From Dehalococcoidales bacterium (GTDB lineage: Bacteria; Chloroflexota; Dehalococcoidia; E44-bin15), in the NCBI GenBank assembly GCA_030615555.1, contig JAUWZB010000011.1, positions 1 to 14,267 on the forward strand: 14,267 nt of DNA, in the 5' to 3' direction. Position numbers and translations under genes: made by a program. Below, piece after piece: positions 1 through 5,433 of this stretch (positions are counted from its first letter, which is position 1; each line of letters begins with the position of its first letter). Below the pieces are notes generated by a model, which was given only the letters and a program-made list of their open reading frames with translations, had not been told where the DNA came from and did not search any database.

Positions 1-98
1 TCATTTTTGCCCTTGACTGCAAGGGTGATTGCGCCCGCAGGGCATGCCGTCAGGCAGAAGGGTGCCGGGCAATATTGGGGGCATATCGACTTCAGCAT
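1..98 (-). CDS. small 4Fe-4S cluster protein (partial, C-terminus off the left edge)
   Basis: An open frame starts at the ATG at 98-96 and runs off the left edge, so only 32 residues are visible. Cys fall at residues 6, 10, 15 and 19 (C-x3-C-x4-C-x3-C-P), followed by AGAITL, which resembles the cluster-binding stretch of ferredoxin-like proteins. A strong ribosome binding site, AAAGGAGGAG (101-110 on the minus strand), lies just before the start and overlaps the stop codon of the upstream glutamate-synthase-related gene, so the two are surely cotranscribed. It is probably an electron-transfer partner of that flavoprotein or the N-terminus of a larger Fe-S subunit. The full length cannot be judged here. 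Confidence 0.7.
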   Translation of the reverse strand, partial: MLKSICPQYCPAPFCLTACPAGAITLAVKGKN

Positions 99-108
99 CT
101 CTCCTCCT

Positions 109-1674
109 TTATCCTAATATCTCTTCCGCCTCTTCCATATCCGCTTCCATCACATAAGGTATCCCTGAGACATCCGCCGCCTCTCGCGTCAGAGCCATCA
201 GATCGTCCCTGCTCACGAAATTAAGGGCAAATTTACGGGCTCCTGCCATAAGCTGCCTCAAGCCCGTAGCCAGCCGATCATAATAGGTATAGACAGCTAT
301 TGCCGCCGGGGGTATCCTCTCGAAATCATCGCCATATTTTTCTTTGAGCGCAGCCGCCCCGACGAAGGTGCGAAGCAGGGCTTCCTGGTATCCCTTACCT
401 TCGCCATATTTCTCTTCCATGAGCTGCCCTTGTGTCTTCCCCACCATAGCGGCGGTAAGGGTCGCCCGACCCATACATACCGCCTTCGTATAGGGCGCCC
501 CCAGGGCTATGGCCTTGAAAATCTGGTCTTCAAGTGCAATCCCACCAGCCATGGCGCAGCTGGGGATAAATTCCCCCTTTTCATCGAGCCTCTTAAGGAA
601 TTTATAGAGGAGGCTCTCGAGATAAACGGTGGGGATCCCCCACTCATTCATCATGCGCCACGGGCTCATTCCGGTGCCGCCGCCAGCGCCGTCCACGGTG
701 AGGAGGTCTATCTTGGCCTCTGAGGCGAACTTTACAGCACGAGCTAAATCGGCCGGCCTATAGGCACCTGTTTTAAGGGTAACATACTTGGCGCCTATGC
801 TCCTCAGCCTCTCCACTTCCTTCAGGAAGGACTCTTCATCCACCATCCCCAGGCGGGAATGTCTCTCGAATTCCGCTATCCCCCCCGCTTTATAAACCTC
901 TAGAACCACAGGATTTTCGGGGTCGGGATTAACCAGATATCCTCTTCGCTTAAGCTCCAGGGCCCTCTCCAGGGTGGGCAGCTTGACCTCCCCGCCGATA
1001 GATTTGGCGCCCTGTCCCCACTTTATCTCCATACCCTCAACGCCGAGTTTCTCTACCGCATACTCGGGGACACCAAGACGGGTATCCTCCACATTCGCCT
1101 GAACGAGCATCGTCCCGTAGCCTTCATACCAGTCCTTGTATATTTTCACCCTCCTCTCAAGCTCAGGGGATTTTACGACTTTTCCATTTTTAATCTCGGC
1201 ATCGTGATCCATGGCACAAACATTCTCGCCACAGACAAGCACCGCGCCACATATCGCTATAGCGATAGCAGTGCCCTCCCAATTCACCCTGGCTATCTCG
1301 GTGGAGCCCAGCGCGCCGGTGAAGAAAGGAACCCTCATCTGGATCCTTCTCCCCTCGGCGCCGATCTCGGTGGCGAGGTCGACAGCAGGGAAGATGGCTT
1401 TATCCGGGTCTGCCTCAATACCCACCGCCCCCACACATGTCCCCTGGATGTTGAAGTGAGAGAAATCGACGGGATAGTCCTTCTCCGCCCCGGCAATGAC
1501 CTTCCCGAAGGGCTGAGGGTAGATAATCTCCCTTCCTCGAAGGGCGGATTTCCCCACCTCGCAGTAGCCCGGACAGCCGTCGACACAGTTGACGCATAGC
1601 CCGGAAATAGGCGAAGGCGTTACCCTCGTAGTGGTTACCGTGGCCGCACTCGCATTCGGCTTGCTTAAAGACAT
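109..1674 (-). CDS. glutamate-synthase-related FMN-binding protein with N-terminal Cys cluster
   Basis: A 521-residue protein related to the FMN/synthase domain of glutamate synthase (GltB domain 2). Visible hallmarks are the TIM-barrel stretch around residues 296-345, with KTGAYRPADLARA and then TVDGAGGGTGMSPW, and a later AGGIALEDQIFKAIALGA phosphate-site segment. The N-terminus carries C27-x2-C30-x3-C34-x3-C38, and a second group, C142, C148 and C153, sits ahead of the barrel. I do not see the amidotransferase domain or the GXGXG domain of full-length GltB, nor the usual 3Fe-4S Cys triplet after the barrel. It therefore resembles the split, archaeal-type synthase subunits, with other subunits probably encoded to the left. 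The start is the ATG at 1674-1672 behind AAAGGAGG (1681-1688). The gene follows the NrpR-like regulator by 36 bases. Glutamate synthesis is likely but unproven; another amino-group or redox reaction is possible. Confidence 0.85.
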   Translation of the reverse strand: MSLSKPNASAATVTTTRVTPSPISGLCVNCVDGCPGYCEVGKSALRGREIIYPQPFGKVIAGAEKDYPVDFSHFNIQGTCVGAVGIEADPDKAIFPAVDLATEIGAEGRRIQMRVPFFTGALGSTEIARVNWEGTAIAIAICGAVLVCGENVCAMDHDAEIKNGKVVKSPELERRVKIYKDWYEGYGTMLVQANVEDTRLGVPEYAVEKLGVEGMEIKWGQGAKSIGGEVKLPTLERALELKRRGYLVNPDPENPVVLEVYKAGGIAEFERHSRLGMVDEESFLKEVERLRSIGAKYVTLKTGAYRPADLARAVKFASEAKIDLLTVDGAGGGTGMSPWRMMNEWGIPTVYLESLLYKFLKRLDEKGEFIPSCAMAGGIALEDQIFKAIALGAPYTKAVCMGRATLTAAMVGKTQGQLMEEKYGEGKGYQEALLRTFVGAAALKEKYGDDFERIPPAAIAVYTYYDRLATGLRQLMAGARKFALNFVSRDDLMALTREAADVSGIPYVMEADMEEAEEILG

Positions 1675-1680
1675 CGATTA

Positions 1681-1709
1681 CCTCCTTTGTGTTTCTGGGG
1701 ACATTCCCC
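1681..1709 (-). promoter_or_regulatory. RBS and 13-bp inverted repeat ahead of the glutamate-synthase-related gene
   Basis: The 36-base gap after the NrpR-like gene holds AAAGGAGG (1681-1688), which fixes the start at 1674, and the perfect inverted repeat GGGGA-N3-TCCCC (1697-1709). A second palindrome, TTCCGGAA (1718-1725), lies in the last codons of the regulator gene. The spacing of these sites near an NrpR homologue is suggestive, but neither matches the archaeal GGAA-N6-TTCC operator exactly, and the 5-bp arms are short. Confidence 0.4.
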
Positions 1710-1710
1710 T

Positions 1711-2706
1711 CTATAGCTTCCGGAAACTTACCAGGTCTCGGTAGTCAATGACGCCGCTCATCGCCGTGTTTTCGGCCTCGATGCCAGCTTCCACAGCGGC
1801 GGCCACTGGGTTGAGGCCGCCTAAAATTATGATGCCAATCTTGTTCAGTTCCACCGGGACTTCGCCCACCGACTGACTCGTATCTCCCATCACCAGCAGT
1901 CCGCCAAGCCCGGCTTCCCTTAAACCGTAGATGACTGTTTCGGCAACAGGCCGGCATAAAGCCGGTATCTCCCGAAAGTTGGCCAGCACCTTCCCTTCAC
2001 CTCTGCTGGCTACTTCCCCGACACTGGTCATTCTACTGGTGATGAATATCTCCGAGGGATCTAGTGAAGAACCGGCATACTCGATGAGTTCGACAAATCG
2101 GAAAGGTTCGTGATTCCTTATCTGGAGCAGCCCACCGAATTTCGAATCCATCGGGATGCCCGCTTTAAGCAACGCCCCGTTGATGATGATGCTACATACA
2201 GTGGCAAAGCCAATCTTGCCTTCAGGCACGGTTACTCCAGCTAGCCTTTCACCCTCATGAGCTACCGCCACTAAGTCGCTGACACAGATTCCCGCTTCGA
2301 AGGCATCCCTCATTGCCCCCAAGGCTTTGATAAATTGTTCTTTCGGGAAAAAGGAAACATTGGCAGGGACCTGACCGCGGTGCTTCTCCCAGTCGAAGGT
2401 GGTTTGGATGGCCAATAGCTCGATCTTGCTGATGACAAAGCCAACCTTGTCACCAACCAGGGCGCTCTTCAGCTCTTCGATCCCTGGCTCGGTGATTAAC
2501 CTCCCGTCTCTTCCGATCAGCCGGGTAAGACCCCTTTCGTCCATGATCTTGAGGTGGTACCTTACCGCCCGCTCCCCAAGATCGACGCCGTAGTCCTTCA
2601 GTCGCTGAGCAATCACCCGAGCCCCCAGAGGCTCCGGGGACTCGCTTAGTATCTTGAGGATGGTGATTACTTTCCTCTCTACCTCGTGCCGCTCATACCC
2701 AATCAT
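1711..2706 (-). CDS. NrpR-like transcriptional regulator (winged helix plus one NRD/DUF128 domain)
   Basis: A 331-residue protein. Residues about 8-72 form a winged helix of the ribonuclease-R-like HTH_12 type, with the recognition region around GERAVRYHLKIMDERGL. Residues about 85-325 are a single NRD (DUF128) domain. In methanogens NrpR represses nitrogen-assimilation genes and is released by 2-oxoglutarate binding to NRD domains. The Methanococcus protein has two NRDs, whereas Methanothermobacter splits the function and its NrpRI has HTH plus one NRD, as here. The next gene downstream is glutamate-synthase-related, which fits a nitrogen role. The start is the ATG at 2706-2704. No Shine-Dalgarno sequence is visible before it, and a TATAGT element ends only 8 bases upstream, so the mRNA may be leaderless. 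The family call is firm; the ligand and targets are inferred. Confidence 0.85.
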   Translation of the reverse strand: MIGYERHEVERKVITILKILSESPEPLGARVIAQRLKDYGVDLGERAVRYHLKIMDERGLTRLIGRDGRLITEPGIEELKSALVGDKVGFVISKIELLAIQTTFDWEKHRGQVPANVSFFPKEQFIKALGAMRDAFEAGICVSDLVAVAHEGERLAGVTVPEGKIGFATVCSIIINGALLKAGIPMDSKFGGLLQIRNHEPFRFVELIEYAGSSLDPSEIFITSRMTSVGEVASRGEGKVLANFREIPALCRPVAETVIYGLREAGLGGLLVMGDTSQSVGEVPVELNKIGIIILGGLNPVAAAVEAGIEAENTAMSGVIDYRDLVSFRKL

Positions 2707-2711
2707 TTTTT

Positions 2712-2756
2712 CGTACTATACAGATGCGTTACTTTCCCAGCCTCACTTCTTAAGAA
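2712..2756 (-). promoter_or_regulatory. possible promoter/operator of the NrpR-like gene
   Basis: On the minus strand TATAGT sits 8 bases before the ATG, the distance expected for a -10 box giving a leaderless or nearly leaderless mRNA. No good -35 is present. About 27 bases further upstream is the perfect palindrome TTCTTAAGAA (2747-2756). Together they could form an autoregulated promoter, but the gene may equally be read through from hisF, which ends 101 bases upstream with no terminator seen. Confidence 0.35.
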
Positions 2757-2807
2757 AGCGTATCTTTATAAAAAGTGTTTAGCGAAGAGCGAATATGGAA
2801 ACTGCTG

Positions 2808-3578
2808 CTAAGTTCTCACCGGTATCCCTTTTTCCTGCAAGTATCTTTTTGCTTGAGAAATGGAAATCTCTCCGAAGTGGAAAATAGAGGCCGCAAGAAC
2901 AGCAGAGGCTTTGCCCAAAACTACCGCTTCATAGAGGTGCTCTAGTTTACCAGCGCCGCCTGAAGCAATAACCGGAATATCTACTGCTTCGGCAACTGCT
3001 CTTGTCATCTCCAGGTCATAACCTTCCTTTGTCCCGTCAGCATCCTTGCTGGTGAGCAGGATCTCACCTGCCCCCAGCTCCTCTACCTTTTTCGCCCATT
3101 CCACAATATCAAGCCCTGTTCCCTCAGTGCCACTTTTTATCACTACCTCCAGCCGGGGAAGGCCGCTCCCTTGAGGATTTTTCTTCCCATCGATGGCAAC
3201 AACGAGTTTACCCTTGCCGAATTTCTCAGCTGCTTCCCTTACAAGTTCGCGATTTTTGACTGCGGCGGTATTGATCGAGATCTTATCCACACCAAGGTCG
3301 AAAAGTTCCTGCATATCTTCAATAGTTCCAATGCCACCGCCTACGGCAAAGGGAACAGTAACCACATCACAGACCTTCTTGACCCACTCCAATCTTGTCT
3401 TTCTATTTTCCACGGTAGCAAAGATATCGAGGAAAACGAGCTCATCTGCTCCTTCCCGGCAATAGGCCTCCGCTGCCTCCACCGGGTCACGAGCATCCCT
3501 CAGGTTAACGAAGTTTACGCCCTTGACTACCCTCCCATCCTTTACATCCAGGCAAGGTATGATCTTCACTTCTTCCAT
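2808..3578 (-). CDS. hisF: imidazole glycerol phosphate synthase cyclase subunit HisF
   Basis: A 256-residue (beta-alpha)8 barrel of normal family length. HisF converts PRFAR plus ammonia, delivered by the glutaminase HisH, into imidazole glycerol phosphate and AICAR, the latter feeding purine synthesis. The catalytic acids are in place: Asp11 in PCLDV and Asp130 in VVAIDGKK. Phosphate-binding glycines appear in AVGGGI (around 78-83) and ASGGAGK near the C-terminus. The start is the ATG at 3578-3576 behind a G-rich site (AGGGGGC, 6-7 bases upstream). No other his gene is in the window, so HisH must be encoded elsewhere. It is transcribed from a strong promoter at 3669-3696 through an 80-odd-base leader that can fold. 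Confidence 0.97.
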   Translation of the reverse strand: MEEVKIIPCLDVKDGRVVKGVNFVNLRDARDPVEAAEAYCREGADELVFLDIFATVENRKTRLEWVKKVCDVVTVPFAVGGGIGTIEDMQELFDLGVDKISINTAAVKNRELVREAAEKFGKGKLVVAIDGKKNPQGSGLPRLEVVIKSGTEGTGLDIVEWAKKVEELGAGEILLTSKDADGTKEGYDLEMTRAVAEAVDIPVIASGGAGKLEHLYEAVVLGKASAVLAASIFHFGEISISQAKRYLQEKGIPVRT

Positions 3579-3601
3579 ATTGCATGCCCCCTGAAAGTAG
3601 T

Positions 3602-3648
3602 CATTACCTCTACCGCTGAAGGTTGGCAGCGCCTTCTTGTAGGTAATG
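3602..3648 (-). promoter_or_regulatory. foldable hisF 5' leader (nested hairpin)
   Basis: Between the predicted hisF transcription start (about 3662) and its ATG, CATTACCT pairs perfectly with AGGTAATG (arms 3602-3609 and 3641-3648), with a further TAC/GTA across a 2-base bulge. Nested inside is CGCTG/CAGCG (3614-3618 and 3627-3631) closing an 8-base loop. No U-run follows, so this is not an intrinsic terminator. I see no T-box or known riboswitch signature. It may control translation or stability, or may be chance. Confidence 0.4.
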
Positions 3649-3668
3649 GCAATAGGTTACCGTTTGCT

Positions 3669-3696
3669 ATTATAGCACGATTTTCGGGTTTGTCAA
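3669..3696 (-). promoter_or_regulatory. hisF promoter, full-consensus -35 and -10
   Basis: Read on the minus strand, TTGACA (3691-3696) is followed after 16 bases by TATAAT (3669-3674), preceded by TGC, which makes it an extended -10. Both hexamers match the sigma70 consensus fully. The predicted start is near 3662, giving a leader of about 84 bases before hisF. Confidence 0.88.
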
Positions 3697-3951
3697 GGGG
3701 TAGCGGGGGAATTTTAATCAATTTCTGCCTTTCACAGTCGACGGGTAGCAATGAACTGGACTAAACCTTATCGTGATATCGTGATTACACTTTCCAACTT
3801 TGTAATTACATTCTGCACGCACACCTGTTCGCGTATACCATTACAGGCCTAGTCCCTAATGCTCCACACATTCTGACGAAATGTTCAATGTCACCCGATG
3901 CCCAGCCCTCTCCAAGGCTGTACAGCAGTACTCCGTTTTAATGCTCGGTTG
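3697..3951. other. intergenic region between divergent hisF and the small gene, with operator-like repeats
   Basis: No convincing coding frame is seen here. It contains the tandem direct repeat ATCGTGAT x2 (3770-3785), the near-palindrome GTGATTACAC (3781-3790) and the perfect palindrome TGTAATTACA (3801-3810). The two palindromic centres are 20 bp apart, about two helical turns. ACATTCTG also occurs twice (3808-3815 and 3868-3875). These look like binding sites for a dimeric regulator between two divergent promoters. The regulator is unknown. Confidence 0.45.
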
Positions 3952-3960
3952 TGATATAAT
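3952..3960 (+). promoter_or_regulatory. extended -10 promoter of the small gene at 4018
   Basis: TGATATAAT is a TG-N-TATAAT extended -10 box with all six -10 bases matching. The region 17 bases upstream has no good -35, as is common for extended -10 promoters. Transcription should start near 3967, giving a leader of about 50 bases before AAAAAGGAGGA and the ATG at 4018. Confidence 0.7.
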
Positions 3961-4017
3961 ACCGCTTGCCGCTGGATGCCTGCCCCCCAGGCACAAAACT
4001 GAAAAAGGAGGACTAAG

Positions 4018-4332
4018 ATGAAGTTTCTGACAATCCAGACGATGCCCGTGGATAAGGTGACGCAGATAACAGAAGCTGGAAATAAGCTGTGGTCAAATCC
4101 TCCCAAGGGTATAAAGTTGATAGCCTCGTATGGGATTCTGAGCCAACAGCCTTTCCCTAATACTCCACCAAATACGATAGTAGGCATTGCCATTAGTGAG
4201 TGTGAGAAAGAGGAGGCAATGCTCGAAGCTAGCATCCCACAGATAGTTGCAGGTGCAACTCTACAAAGGTTCCCCATAGTCGAGATGACCCCTGGTAAAG
4301 GAGCAGAGTTAGGAAAGAAACTAGGGGGTTAA
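4018..4332 (+). CDS. small uncharacterised protein, DUF3303-like
   Basis: A 104-residue protein with no signal peptide, membrane segment or Cys. Its start (MKFLTIQTM), a central hydrophobic strand (TIVGIAIS) and a late strand (RFPIVEMTP) fit a ferredoxin-like small alpha/beta barrel of the DUF3303 type. That assignment is tentative and the function unknown. The start is well supported by GGAGGA six bases before the ATG and by an extended -10 promoter upstream. It stands alone, closed by an intrinsic terminator 28 bases after the stop, so it is a monocistronic gene. A reading frame on the opposite strand covers the same bases but lacks a ribosome binding site. Confidence 0.75.
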   Translation: MKFLTIQTMPVDKVTQITEAGNKLWSNPPKGIKLIASYGILSQQPFPNTPPNTIVGIAISECEKEEAMLEASIPQIVAGATLQRFPIVEMTPGKGAELGKKLGG

Positions 4333-4360
4333 ACCCTCATGGGGCAAGGTACTCAGGGGC

Positions 4361-4400
4361 AGACTAGCAGGTCACTTTAGGCCTGCTAGTCTCTTTTCTT
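4361..4400 (+). terminator. intrinsic terminator after the small gene
   Basis: A perfect 11-bp stem, AGACTAGCAGG / CCTGCTAGTCT (4361-4371 and 4382-4392), closes a 10-base loop and is followed by CTTTTCTT. It separates the small gene from the MetV-like gene and its own promoter. Confidence 0.85.
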
Positions 4401-4425
4401 AACGCTGCCCAGCGAAGCCTGATAG

Positions 4426-4434
4426 TGCTATAAT
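4426..4434 (+). promoter_or_regulatory. extended -10 promoter of the MetV-like gene
   Basis: TGCTATAAT (TG-N-TATAAT) lies 43 bases before the ATG at 4478, with no good -35. It has the same form as the box before the small gene at 3952, and both continue with ACC, so the two genes may use the same polymerase form. A GAGAGGAGGAAG ribosome binding site follows at 4463-4474. Confidence 0.75.
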
Positions 4435-4477
4435 ACCTGCATAGCCCAGCCAGGCGGATTTGGAGAGGAGGAAGACA

Positions 4478-5128
4478 ATGCTTAAGACCGTATGGAAATC
4501 AAAAGATGAGATTGAATATTCCTTGAAGAATGCAAAGAGGATTTCTATCATAAGTTGTGACGCTTGCGCTAAAGGGTGTGGTACCGGTGGCACTGTGGGG
4601 ATTGAGGTCTTACAGGGTCTTCTGAGGGAGTGGGGCAAAGAAGTAGTTTTTACCGACGTTCTCTATGGTTGTTGTGTGGAGGACCTGATGAGACTAACTC
4701 TAGCGAAAGACCCAAGGGCTATATCGAGAAGTGATGCTCTTGTTATAGTTAGTTGTGCTTCAGGCGTTAAATCGGCCATTCTTTGTGGCCCTGGTGTCCC
4801 CGTGTTAGCAGTGCTAGACTCAGTAGGGTGCGCAGTATTCACACAGAAAGATGATATTGTAGCACGCAGCATCTGCAGAGGATGTGGGCAGTGCGTGGTC
4901 ACATATACGGGCGGGATATGTCCGTTAGCTGAGTGCCCTGGAAGAACAAAGTATAAGCCTTGTAAAAAATCTCCAGAGAACGGTACTCAATGTGCCGTAA
5001 ACCCGCTTCAGGATTGTGTGTGGAAGGAAATTGCCAAGCGAGGCAATCTCACCGCACTTGAAGCTCTACGCCGAATACACAAAGCTGAAGGAGTAAATCG
5101 GCTTTCCCCAACTGTGGAGAGAGCTTAA
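4478..5128 (+). CDS. MetV-like Fe-S/zinc protein (methylenetetrahydrofolate reductase C-terminal family)
   Basis: A 216-residue, very Cys-rich protein (16 Cys) of the MTHFR_C family (PF12225). In acetogens the member MetV partners MetF in the methylenetetrahydrofolate reductase of the Wood-Ljungdahl pathway and carries Fe-S clusters. Visible motifs are S-C27-DA-C30-AKG-C34-GTGG at the N-terminus, GCC (65-66), VSCASG, then C133-x2-C136-x2-C139-x8-C148-x4-C153 and C162, C172, C180 near the end. The start is the ATG at 4478, because the strong site GAGAGGAGGAAG ends three bases before it; an upstream TTG at 4460 would place that site inside the gene. No metF is adjacent and the gene has its own promoter. 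The partner is therefore unknown, and a role in another electron-transfer complex is possible. Confidence 0.85.
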   Translation: MLKTVWKSKDEIEYSLKNAKRISIISCDACAKGCGTGGTVGIEVLQGLLREWGKEVVFTDVLYGCCVEDLMRLTLAKDPRAISRSDALVIVSCASGVKSAILCGPGVPVLAVLDSVGCAVFTQKDDIVARSICRGCGQCVVTYTGGICPLAECPGRTKYKPCKKSPENGTQCAVNPLQDCVWKEIAKRGNLTALEALRRIHKAEGVNRLSPTVERA

Positions 5129-5364
5129 GCGCGATTAGCCAGTGGCAGCTCCTCACCCCAGTGGCGCCTTATAGAACTTCAGGCTATCATTAAAGCTGAC
5201 AGAGCGAGTATATCACTGCACCATTTCCAAACTTTCCCACCTACCCAAGTCTTTGATGGTCATGGGATCTACTTGGGTCGTATCAACTCCCCCCTAACCA
5301 CAAAAAGCATACTAGTCACTTTGTGACGCGCATACATGTGCTTTTGTGGCAATGAACAAGATTG
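5129..5364. other. spacer between the MetV-like gene and purL, rich in inverted repeats
   Basis: No coding frame is supported. Repeats seen are the direct repeat CCAGTGGC (5139-5146 and 5158-5165), the inverted repeat ACCCAAGT/ACTTGGGT around a 20-base loop (5243-5250 and 5271-5278), and a nested hairpin. The hairpin's outer arms are CCACAAAAAGCA/TGCTTTTGTGG, 11 bp with one bulged A (5298-5309 and 5339-5349), around GTCAC-TTT-GTGAC (5315-5327). None is followed by a T-run on either strand, so none is a standard terminator. A small RNA or regulator sites are possible. Confidence 0.4.
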
Positions 5365-5418
5365 TTGCCTGGCTCCATTGGTTGATGTATCATAGGCTCA
5401 GATACAATCCGAGCCTAT
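5365..5418 (+). promoter_or_regulatory. probable purL promoter with overlapping inverted-repeat operator
   Basis: TTGCCT (5365-5370), a 17-base spacer and TATCAT (5388-5393) match the -35 at four and the -10 at five of six positions, placing the start near 5400. The perfect inverted repeat ATAGGCTC-N11-GAGCCTAT (5392-5399 and 5411-5418) begins inside the -10 and straddles the predicted start. That position suits a repressor site better than an RNA hairpin. The ribosome binding site AGGAAGGAG follows at once (5419-5427). Confidence 0.55.
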
Positions 5419-5433
5419 AGGAAGGAGAATCCC

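Noticed and set aside
3171..3764. Plus-strand frame of 197 codons opposite hisF
   Set aside because: It covers the conserved hisF gene and its promoter; no family resemblance.
3891..4277. Minus-strand reading frame opposite the small gene
   Set aside because: It has no ribosome binding site, and the plus strand has promoter, RBS and terminator.
4460..4477. TTG start for the MetV-like gene at 4460
   Set aside because: It would put the strong GAGAGGAGGAAG site inside the gene; the ATG at 4478 is correctly spaced from that site.
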